A stretch of DNA of 12,263 nt, taken from contig MU647007.1 of assembly GCA_026770585.1 (NCBI GenBank), forward strand, positions 6,919-19,181, read 5' to 3'. The stretch comes from Baffinella frigidus. Taxonomy: Eukaryota > Cryptophyceae > Cryptomonadales > Baffinellaceae. Under the pieces are notes generated by a model, which did not search any database, was not told the DNA's origin, and saw nothing but the letters and a program-made list of their open reading frames with translations. This document shows positions 6,697 to 12,148 of this stretch, in pieces. The position numbers and the translations under genes are program-made. Numbering within the stretch: position 1 is the stretch's first letter; each line of letters starts with the position of its first letter.

Positions 6697-6817
6697 TACA
6701 GGGCTACCTCGCTCATAAGAAACCGCCCCACCCTAGGACCCAACAGTAGTCCTATGCCTAGGGCCCTGTGGTGTCCTAGGGGGGGGGGCGATTTCTTATG
6801 AGCGAGGTACCCCTGCA
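6697..6817 (+). mobile_element. TACAGGGG foldback element, complete, core orientation 1
   Basis: Arms TACAGGGCTACCTCGCTCAT (one change from consensus) and the inverse ending ACCCCTGCA, length 121 bp. The core reads CCTAGGACCCAACAGTAGTC, then CTATGCCTAGGGCCC, closed by TCCTAGG and a G run. Strand denotes core orientation. The outer TA is probably the duplicated target, as in Tc1/mariner elements; here the right copy reads CA. Confidence 0.88.
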
Positions 6818-6857
6818 ATTTGACCGTGCTGGTACGAAACCGTCAACGGTTGCCATT

Positions 6858-7007
6858 TTATCTCAGAAAACGAGTTCTAAAACTCGTTTTGTTAAGTCAA
6901 TTCCCCTACAAATTCGTCAACTTATTCTTTACTCTCCGCATAAGTTGACAAATTTGTAGAGGAATTGACTTAAGAAAACGAGTTTTAGAACTCGTTTTCT
7001 GAGATAA
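6858..7007. mobile_element. AT-rich 150-bp foldback (MITE) with CATT target duplication
   Basis: Arms of 68 bp (6858-6925 and 6940-7007) pair with only three mismatches around a 14-base loop and begin TTATCTCAGAAAACGAG. CATT occurs on both sides (6854-6857 and 7008-7011), consistent with a 4-bp target-site duplication. Each arm holds an inner palindrome, AAAACGAGTTCTAAAACTCG. It shares no CCTAGG words with its neighbours and is AT-rich, so it belongs to a separate family. Confidence 0.88.
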
Positions 7008-7011
7008 CATT

Positions 7012-7467
7012 GTTTCATGCTTTTCGTGGCCTGCGGATGCAAAAACTGTGTAGGTGATCGATCGTGTCCGTAGGGTGAGGATGGGGGGGGGCCAGAGAGA
7101 GGGGGAAAATGTAGTTGGGGGAACCCAGGGAGAGCAAACTGTATAAATTCAAGACGAAAAACCGCTGTGCATCCCCTCTCCTCCTTGCCTCTCCAAGGAG
7201 GAGAGACCTTTGTTGATACATGTTGCCATATGAGGTTTGGCCGGCCTGGCACTGAAGGTACATTTAGCTCAAGCCAGGGGCACTCTCTCGATGGAATAAC
7301 CAGTCTATGCACGCCACGTAGCAACAGCTTTACACTCGTTCCACATCAGGCCCTACTAAACTTTAGGTAGTTGACTTAGCCCGGGGCTTTAAGTTGACAT
7401 TCAAAATCCGTGGACCCTCACGGATCTTTTTCCATGGGGGCCGTGAGGACGCGACACAGCGCCCTCA
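7012..7467. other. Spacer; repeated segment near 7161-7219, no gene seen
   Basis: GCTGTGCATCCCCTC then CCAAGGAGGAGAGA then TGTTGATACATGT (about 7165-7219) recurs in shortened form at 7632-7680. A hairpin-like GACCCTCACGG / CCGTGAGGAC pair flanks 7413-7450. Open frames on both strands lack domains. Confidence 0.5.
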
Positions 7468-7551
7468 CCTAGGACCAGCGTAGGGCCCTAGGCATAGGCC
7501 TACTGTAGGGTCCTAGGGGGGTCGATTTCTTATGAGCGAGGTACCCCTGTA
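7468..7551 (-). mobile_element. TACAGGGG element lacking its left arm
   Basis: Core in orientation 2 (CCTAGGACCAGCG, GGGCCCTAGGCATAGGCCTA, CTGTAGGGTCCTAGG) followed by an intact right arm ending GAGGTACCCCTGTA. Upstream of CCTAGGACC there is no left arm: the sequence switches to CGACACAGCGCCCTCA. Confidence 0.8.
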
Positions 7552-7626
7552 CCACCACGGCCGCCATGTGCCACTGCACCCCCACCGAGGCTTCTGTCCG
7601 AAAAGGACCTACAGGGGTACCTCGCG
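7552..7626 (+). repeat. Spacer duplicated at 8584-8770, with a 17-bp TACAGGGG left-end stub
   Basis: CACGGCCGCCATGTGCCACT, GCACCCCCACCGAGGCTT and GGACCTACAGGGGTACCTCGC match the two flanks and the left end of the element at 8751. Here the element stops after 17 bp (7610-7626) and runs into GGCCGTTTGCTG. This copy also lacks the 108-bp foldback found in the other, so it serves as that foldback's empty site (CTGCA at 7574-7578). Confidence 0.8.
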
Positions 7627-7717
7627 GCCGTTTGCTGTGCATCCCCTCGCCAAGGAGGAGAGAACTCTGTTGATACATGTAAGGTGCAGAGGTGTTGGTG
7701 GGTCTGGCTACGGAGCC

Positions 7718-7839
7718 TACAGGGGCACCTCGCTCATAAGAAACCGCCCCCTCCCTAGGACCCTACAGTAGGACCATGCCTAGGGTCCTATGGTGGTCCT
7801 AGGGGGGGGGGCGTTTCTTATGAGCGAGGTACCCCTGTA
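7718..7839 (+). mobile_element. TACAGGGG foldback element, complete, orientation 1
   Basis: 122 bp with arms TACAGGGGCACCTCGCTCAT and the inverse ending GAGGTACCCCTGTA. The core reads CCTAGGACCCTACAGTAGGA, CCATGCCTAGGGTCC, TATGGTGGTCCTAGG, then a run of nine or ten G before CGTTTC. Both ends carry TA. Confidence 0.92.
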
Positions 7840-7889
7840 CTGTTCACTTGAGCAGGCGGGGGGGGCGCGTAAGGTAGGGCGTATGAGAC

Positions 7890-7964
7890 TTCAGGGGTAA
7901 CTCGCTCATAAGAAAGCGCCCACCCCCTAGGGACCACCATAGCGCCCTAGGCATGGTCCTACAG
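7890..7964 (-). mobile_element. TACAGGGG element, left two-thirds only
   Basis: Left arm TTCAGGGGTAACTCGCTCAT and an orientation 2 core up to GCATGGTCCTACAG. At that point the sequence passes directly into the next complete element. The right arm is absent. Confidence 0.82.
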
Positions 7965-8086
7965 TACAGGGGTACCTCGCTCAAAATAAACCAACCCCCC
8001 CTAGGACCCTACAGTAGGACTCTGCCTAGGGCTCTACGGTAGTCCTAGGGGGGGGGGCAGTTTCTTATGCGCGAGGTACTCCTGTA
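7965..8086 (+). mobile_element. TACAGGGG foldback element, complete but arm-diverged
   Basis: 122 bp. The left arm TACAGGGGTACCTCGCTCAA and the right arm ending CGCGAGGTACTCCTGTA have changed independently (AAAATAAACC against CTTATGCGCG), unlike the matched changes in the element at 8244. Core in orientation 1. Confidence 0.88.
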
Positions 8087-8095
8087 GGGCGTATG

Positions 8096-8129
8096 AGCCT
8101 ACTCGCCACTCAAGGGTGGCGAGTAGGCT
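8096..8129. repeat. Perfect 14-bp hairpin with 6-base loop
   Basis: AGCCTACTCGCCAC (8096-8109) and its exact inverse (8116-8129) flank TCAAGG. The left part overlaps the 19-bp word shared with the 1318-1426 element, and CGCCACTCAAGGG resembles the end CGCCACTTAAGGG at 1621-1634. It is therefore probably a fragment of that family. Confidence 0.75.
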
Positions 8130-8161
8130 TGGTTGCCTTCGCTCGTACTGGTCGGCCGGAC

Positions 8162-8243
8162 TACAGGGGTAACTTGAAATCAAGAACACACACCGTCCCT
8201 AGGGTGGTCCTATGCTCCCAAGCATAGCCCTATGGTAGGACCC
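8162..8243 (+). mobile_element. Degenerate TACAGGGG element, left part only
   Basis: It starts TACAGGGGTAACTTGAAATC, has a core with CCCTAGGGTGGTCCTATGCT and a small inner palindrome, and ends in GGTAGGACCC. At that point the complete element at 8244 begins. The right arm is missing, as in the 7890 copy. Confidence 0.72.
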
Positions 8244-8364
8244 TACAGGGGTACCTCGATTACAAGAAAACGCCTCCCCGTAGGACCCTATAGTAGGCCT
8301 ATGCCTAGGGCCCTATGGTCGTCCTAGGGGGGTGACGTTTTCTTGTAATCGAGGTACCCCTGTA
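8244..8364 (+). mobile_element. TACAGGGG element, variant subfamily with matched arm changes
   Basis: 121 bp. Both arms read TACAGGGGTACCTCGATTAC then AAGAAAACG: the departures from the usual CTCGCTCATAAGAAA are identical on the two arms, so pairing is perfect. Core in orientation 1 (CCTATAGTAGGCCTATGCCT, AGGGCCCTATGG). Confidence 0.92.
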
Positions 8365-8410
8365 CAGTAGGGCGGTGCGTGTCCTTACTCGCGGTCAACC
8401 CCTCAACACG

Positions 8411-8530
8411 TACAGGGGTACCTCGCTCGTAAGAAACAGCCCCCCCCACAGGACCACCATAGGGCCCTAGGCATAGGCCTACTGTAGGGTCCTAGGGGGG
8501 GCGGTTTCGTATGAGCGAGATACCCCTGCA
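8411..8530 (-). mobile_element. TACAGGGG foldback element, complete, orientation 2
   Basis: 120 bp with left arm TACAGGGGTACCTCGCTCGT and right arm ending GAGATACCCCTGCA. The core reads AGGACCACCATAGGGCCCTA, GGCATAGGCCTACTG, TAGGGTCCTAGG. Confidence 0.88.
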
Positions 8531-8606
8531 GTCGAAAGGCAGCAGGGGCAAGCACCGAGCTGAGCGACCTTTATTACAACCAACACGGCCGCCATGTGCC
8601 TCTGCA

Positions 8607-8714
8607 TCTGGGGATACTACCCCGTGTAGGATGACCGGAGTGACTTTACACGGGGTAGTATCCCCAGATATGTAAAGTCACTCCGGTCATCCTACACGGG
8701 GTAGTATCCCCAGA
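8607..8714. mobile_element. Perfect 44-bp-arm foldback with CTGCA target duplication
   Basis: The left arm (8607-8650, starting TCTGGGGATACTACCCCGTG) and the right arm (8671-8714) are exact inverses over 44 bases. The 20-base spacer (8651-8670) is itself an extra copy of the last 18 bases of the right arm (CGGGGTAGTATCCCCAGA). CTGCA flanks the element at 8602-8606 and 8715-8719, while the related locus at 7574-7578 has a single CTGCA and no insert. It has no coding capacity, and the lack of any arm mismatch suggests a recent insertion. Confidence 0.92.
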
Positions 8715-8750
8715 CTGCACCCCCACCGAGGCTTGTGTCCGAGCGGGACC

Positions 8751-8871
8751 TACAGGGGTACCTCGCTCGTATGAAACAGCCCCCCCCATAGGACTACCAT
8801 AGGGCCCTAGGCATAGGCCTACTGTAGTGTCCTAGGGGGGGGCGGTTTCTTATGAGCGAGGTACCCCTGTA
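8751..8871 (-). mobile_element. TACAGGGG foldback element, complete, orientation 2
   Basis: 121 bp with left arm TACAGGGGTACCTCGCTCGT and right arm ending TGAGCGAGGTACCCCTGTA. The core is near-identical to that at 8411 (GACTACCATAGGGCCCTAGG, CATAGGCCTACTGTAG). Confidence 0.92.
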
Positions 8872-8913
8872 GAGAGTGATGTCTCCCAATCCCGACGAAG
8901 GCCCATCTCCACC

Positions 8914-9041
8914 AGCCACCTGAAGTGAACCAAATCGTATGGAGACCTGTGGGCAATTTCACCAAGGGATAAACCCCGAGGGCTATCACCCAGGGGAAAT
9001 AAACTTTCCCGATCGCTCGATTTGGTTCACTTCTGGTGGCT
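8914..9041. mobile_element. 128-bp element with 24-bp inverted ends
   Basis: AGCCACCTGAAGTGAACCAA then ATCG (8914-8937) is inverted at 9018-9041 with one mismatch. The interior (about 80 bp) is not palindromic. The element is unlike the CCTAGG families, and no target duplication is clear. Confidence 0.65.
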
Positions 9042-9105
9042 CCCACCATTCCTGAGGCGGGTCCATCCACACAGCGGGCTACGAAGGAATTTTCGGGCAC
9101 TCAGT

Positions 9106-9230
9106 GCCCGAGTTTCCGTGACCTTATCCGTAGGAACCCCCCTATGGCCCTACGGGGTTCCTACCGTAGGGGTCCTAGGTCCCATCGCTCAGGGTTTATT
9201 CAAAATCCCTTTGAAGTCCGCTGTGTGGCT
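9106..9230 (+). mobile_element. GAGTTTCC-type element, standard order, copy 2
   Basis: GCCCGAGTTTCCGT, CCTTATCCGTAGGAACCCCC, a CCTACCGTAGGG palindrome, TCCTAGG, then CAGGGTTTATTCAAAATCCC and GAAGTCCGCTGTGTGG. The order is the same as in 11615-11739. Inner hairpins form around CCTAC-GTAGG; the ends are not inverted repeats. Confidence 0.78.
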
Positions 9231-9337
9231 CGACTGCACGGCGTTTCGTGAACCAAATAAATGGGTTTCCTCCCGTTTCGACATGAGGCCTACCTTAAAT
9301 AAAATAACTATGTTTCGCCCCGTTTGGACAGAAGGCC

Positions 9338-9459
9338 TACAGGGGTACCTCGCTTATAAGAAACAGCCCCCCCCCCTAGGACCACCATAGGGCCCTAGGC
9401 ATAGGCCTACTGTAGGGTCCTAGGGGGAGGCGGTTTCTTATGAGCGATGTACCCCTGTA
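9338..9459 (-). mobile_element. TACAGGGG foldback element, complete, orientation 2
   Basis: 122 bp with left arm TACAGGGGTACCTCGCTTAT and right arm ending GAGCGATGTACCCCTGTA. The core reads CCTAGGACCACCATAGGGCC, CTAGGCATAGGCC. It abuts the CT-rich minisatellite directly on its right. Confidence 0.92.
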
Positions 9460-9572
9460 CCCACCACCCTCCCCCCTCCTCTCTCTCTCTCTCTCTCTCT
9501 ACCCACCACCCTCCCCCCTCCTCCTCCTCTCTCTCTCTCTCTCTCTCTCTCTACCCACCACCCTCCCCCGAA
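9460..9572. repeat. CT-rich minisatellite, three units
   Basis: Three units, each beginning ACCCACCACCCTCCCCC. The first two continue into CTCCTCT and a long CT run; the third passes into unique sequence (GAATCCTCAGACC). Frames through it encode serine-leucine runs and are not genes. Confidence 0.85.
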
Positions 9573-9680
9573 TCCTCAGACCCAGTCTCCTTCTTCGTCT
9601 GGATGTACGTCGATCCCGACTCGGCCTGCACCAGGGGGGTTTCCAGGGGTGACTATCGAGTTAACATATTGAGGGGTTGA

Positions 9681-9842
9681 ATAGGGTAACGGCCTGAAAA
9701 TGGGGTAGTTAGGCATACGGCATTGCCTAGGACCTCCTACCGTAGGCCGAGGCTTTTTGGTCCTAGGACCCCTCGGCCTACGGTAGGAGGTCCTAGGCAA
9801 TGCCGTATGCCTAACTACCCCATTTGCAGGACGTTAGCCTAT
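9681..9842 (+). mobile_element. 162-bp ATAGGG-ended foldback element, copy 2
   Basis: Same length and nearly the same sequence as 6508-6669: ATAGGGTAACGGCCTGAAAA, the GGTCCTAGGACC centre and the end GACGTTAGCCTAT. The arms pair along almost their whole length. Confidence 0.88.
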
Positions 9843-10259
9843 GAGGTTAGGAGCGATTTGGCGTGGGGAGGGAACTTGATTATGGGGGGGACACTGCGTG
9901 GGATGAAGCTCTTCAACGAACCTCCTCTGCGCCCAGACCGCGACCGGTGCCACGCCAGGTCAGAAGTGGGGTTTTCATACACACTCGTTCGCAATAGATG
10001 GCTCATCCTGGTACACATTCTGATTTAAATACATTATTGCGGCGGTAAAGAGCTCCAATTCCCAACACTTTTGGCGTGTTTTCCGGGTGGAATCAACTTT
10101 ACTTCAAGATCGTGTAGTAAAAATTAAATATCAACTTATGACCTGGCGTGGCATCGGGACAGTGCGTGTCCTTTCCCGCGAGGAAAATTCTGCCCTGAGA
10201 AAGCTTGTCGATTTTCGGGTTCGTCAGGTTATTTCGTTCGCCACTAGTTGCATGCAGTC
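9843..10259. other. Spacer without a recognisable gene
   Basis: Unique-looking sequence; plus-strand frames of up to about 100 codons have no domain. CCGCGACCGGTGCCACG and an AT-rich patch near 10022-10034 stand out weakly. I see no RNA gene or element end. Confidence 0.45.
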
Positions 10260-10281
10260 CTCTCGCTCTCTCTCGGGCTCT

Positions 10282-10314
<33 letters not shown>

Positions 10315-10365
10315 TCTCTCTCGCGCGCTCTCTCTCTCTCGCTCTCTCGCTCGCGCGCGCGCGCG

Positions 10366-10404
<39 letters not shown>

Positions 10405-10516
10405 GCTCTCTCTCTCTCGCGCGCGCGCTCTCGCGCGCTCTCTCTCTCTCTCTCTCGCTCTCTCTCTCGCTCTCTCTCTCTCGCTCTCTCTCTCTCTCTC
10501 GCTCTCTCTCTCTCTC
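10260..10516. repeat. CT/CG alternating simple repeat
   Basis: About 257 bp of (CT)n broken by (CG)n blocks, including a run of CG dinucleotides near 10350-10371. The CG blocks alternate purine and pyrimidine, as in Z-DNA-prone sequence; the CT blocks are polypurine-polypyrimidine tracts. Three plus frames and one minus frame stay open only because the repeat contains no stop codon, giving S/L/R/A or E/R runs. Confidence 0.93.
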
Positions 10517-10587
10517 ATCAGAGCTCCACGATGGTTGACTGAACCGGGAGGTTTCTGTACCAGGGAGACAACTGATGCGAGCAGAAC

Positions 10588-10708
10588 TACAGGGGTACCT
10601 CGCTCATAAGAAACACCCACCCCCATAGGATCACCATAGGGCCCTAGGCATGGTCCTACTGTAGGGTCCTAGGGGGGGGCGTTTTCTTATAGGAGAGGTC
10701 GCCCTGTA
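10588..10708 (-). mobile_element. TACAGGGG foldback element, complete, right arm decayed
   Basis: 121 bp. The left arm TACAGGGGTACCTCGCTCAT is intact; the right arm reads TTATAGGAGAGGTCGCCCTGTA, with several changes. The core is in orientation 2 (ATCACCATAGGGCCCTAGGC, ATGGTCCTACTGTAGGG). Confidence 0.88.
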
Positions 10709-11040
10709 GTACCAGGAAAAACACAAATAAGTCATCCGTGGCGAAAAAAAAAGATACAAAAAATTTCGTCCGCACGATATATGATATCAGTAATAAACTG
10801 TACGAGGTTGTTTTTAAGTGAGGGACTCGTAACCTGAATGACAGTCTCCATTGTGTTGACTAAAAAGGTTATAAAAATTTGTACCAGGATAGGGTATTCC
10901 AACCTCGTGACTGTGCTAATTTCGCAGAGTTACGTGACCAATATCACGCAAGTTACTACACAAATGTTACAGCTCACTTTTAAATAGGCCCCTCGAGCAT
11001 TCTCGTGTGGCCAGTAATCAATTTTATGAGACTTGCGTTC
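10709..11040. other. AT-rich spacer holding one copy of a 40-bp direct repeat
   Basis: AT-rich sequence with poly-A and ATATATGATATCAGTAATAA words and no open frame of note. 10829-10868 (TCGTAACCTGAATGACAGTC, TCCATTGTGTTGACTAAAAA) is repeated with changes at 11264-11303, on the far side of the foldback at 11041-11251. Confidence 0.55.
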
Positions 11041-11251
11041 ATAGGGTACCGTCCTGAAAACCGGGTAGTGAGGCCTACGGTAGGCCGTAGGGGCCTTAGG
11101 GGGGTCCTATGAAACATTAGGTCCTAGAGGCTCTTCTACGGCCGTAGAGCCTCTAGGACCTAATGTTTCATAGGACCCCCCTAAGGCCCCTACGGCCTAC
11201 CGTAGGCAATGCCGCAGGCCTAACTACCCGGTTTTCAGGACGTTACTCTAT
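11041..11251 (+). mobile_element. 211-bp ATAGGG-ended foldback with expanded perfect palindrome
   Basis: Ends ATAGGGTACCGTCCTGAAAA and the inverse of TTTTCAGGACGTTACTCTAT match copies 1 and 2. The centre is different and longer: inverted arms of about 60 bp from CCTACGGTAGGCCGTAGGGG through ATGAAACATTAGGTCCTAGA to GGCTCT pair without mismatch around a short loop near 11133-11145. It is a related subfamily with its own core. Confidence 0.88.
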
Positions 11252-11339
11252 GAGTGTGGGGGAGTTGTAACCTGGATGATGGTCTCCATGGTGTTGACTA
11301 AAAATGTCTTGTTTCCGGGGATGCGCTTCTCGATCACCG

Positions 11340-11535
11340 AGAGACCTGGTTTGGGGTTTGGGGGTTGGGTTTTTCTTCTTCTTTGTATTCTGTTTTTTTT
11401 TGGGGGGGGGTTGAGGGTTGGGGTTTGGGGTTTGGGGTTTGGGGTTTGGGGTTTGGTGTTCGGGGGTTGGGGGTTGGGGTTTGGGGTTCGGGGTTCGGGG
11501 TTCCGGGTTCCGGGTTTGGGGTTTAAGGTTCAGCA
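11340..11535 (+). repeat. Degenerate GGTTTGGG telomere-like array
   Basis: Repeated GGTTTGGGG, GGTTGGGG, GGTTCGGG and GGTTCCGG units, broken by a T-rich patch at about 11370-11401. The G-rich strand is on plus, as in the array at 600-1232. It sits on the donor side of the first minus-strand exon module (11548-11611). Confidence 0.85.
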
Positions 11536-11547
11536 AAGTTGGAGTAC

Positions 11548-11611
11548 CGTGCCACCAGATCATGAGGCAGCGCACAGAGACGACCGCGGCGTTAGTCCTC
11601 TGCAGGCGCTG
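11548..11611 (-). pseudogene. Exon-like module, copy i (truncated)
   Basis: Minus-strand reading gives RLQRTNAAVVSVRCLMIWWH followed by G-GT. It differs from copy iv by third-base changes plus one replacement (R to C). Upstream of RLQ the homology stops at an AG, where the 11615 element begins. It may be a spare exon copy or a remnant. Confidence 0.5.
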
Positions 11612-11614
11612 AGG

Positions 11615-11739
11615 GCCCGAGTTTCCGTTACCTTATCCGTAGGAACCCCCCTATGTCCCTACGGGTCGCCTACCGTAGGGTCCTAGGCCTTATCGCTTAA
11701 GGGTTATTCAAAACCCCGTCGAAGTCCGCTGTGTGGGTC
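11615..11739 (+). mobile_element. GAGTTTCC-type element, standard order, copy 3
   Basis: GCCCGAGTTTCCGTTACCTT, ATCCGTAGGAACCCCCCTAT, GCCTACCGTAGGGTCCTAGG, TTATCGCTTAAGGGTTATTC, then GTCCGCTGTGTGGG. It lies exactly between exon-like copies i and ii. Confidence 0.8.
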
Positions 11740-11748
11740 AGGGTGTAC

Positions 11749-11827
11749 CATGCCACCAGATCATGAGGCGTCGCACGGAGACGACTGCGGCGTTGGTCCT
11801 CTGCAGGCGCTGGTCCATCTGGCGGTA
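11749..11827 (-). CDS. Exon-like module, copy ii (79 nt)
   Basis: Reads YRQMDQ then RLQRTNAAVVSVRRLMIWWH on the minus strand, preceded by an AG (GAGTGTAG) and followed by GTACAC, as an internal exon would be. The four differences from copy iv over the shared 79 nt are all third-base and silent, which is the pattern left by selection on the protein. It starts at codon phase 0 and ends at phase 1. I do not recognise the family. Confidence 0.5.
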
Positions 11828-11908
11828 CTACACTCCCTCGTCTCTGCCGTGAAAAGGGCGTCTCGCCTGCAAACTGACGGCCACGGATTTTGCCTGTCTT
11901 AAAAAAGG

Positions 11909-11938
11909 CTGAGGTTGGGGTTGGGGTTGGGGTTGGGT
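11909..11938 (+). repeat. GGTTGGG tandem repeat between exon-like copies
   Basis: GAGGTTGGGGTTGGGGTTGG and two further bases of the pattern, preceded by TGCCTGTCTTAAAAAAGGCT. The same arrangement recurs at 12119-12143 (GCCGGTCTTAAAAAAAGGCT then GGGGTTGGGG units), so it is part of the duplicated unit. Confidence 0.85.
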
Positions 11939-11942
11939 GTAC

Positions 11943-12003
11943 CGTGCCACCAGATCATGAGGCGGCGCACTGAGACGACCGCGGCGTTGGTCCTCTGGAG
12001 GCG
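11943..12003 (-). pseudogene. Exon-like module, copy iii (short)
   Basis: Reads RLQRTNAAVVSVRRLMIWWH with one silent change (TCC to TCA) from copy iv, then the GT donor. The YRQMDQ part is absent. An AG at 11995-11996 could make a 52-nt exon (11943-11994), but it may equally be a non-functional fragment. Confidence 0.4.
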
Positions 12004-12118
12004 GGTATACTAGCTCTACCCCCGTCAATTTGGGCTCACCAATTTGCTTCCCCCCGGGGTCTATTCCACCCCAAAAATGACGAATTTGGCCGCGGATTTT
12101 GCCGGTCTTAAAAAAAAG

Positions 12119-12143
12119 GCTGGGGTTGGGGTTGGGGTTGGGG
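12119..12143 (+). repeat. GGTTGGG tandem repeat next to exon-like copy iv
   Basis: Four GGGGTT-type units directly on the donor side of the last exon-like copy, in the same place as 11909-11938 relative to copy iii. Confidence 0.8.
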
Positions 12144-12148
12144 TGTAC

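Noticed and set aside
7468-8871. Regularly spaced repeats suggestive of a CRISPR array
   Set aside because: The repeats are 120-bp foldback elements in both orientations with terminal inverted repeats and irregular gaps, in a eukaryotic setting.
10087-10626. Several frames through the CT/CG tract, including serine-leucine and glutamate-arginine runs
   Set aside because: The simple repeat has no stop codon in these frames; the parts outside the tract have no domain.
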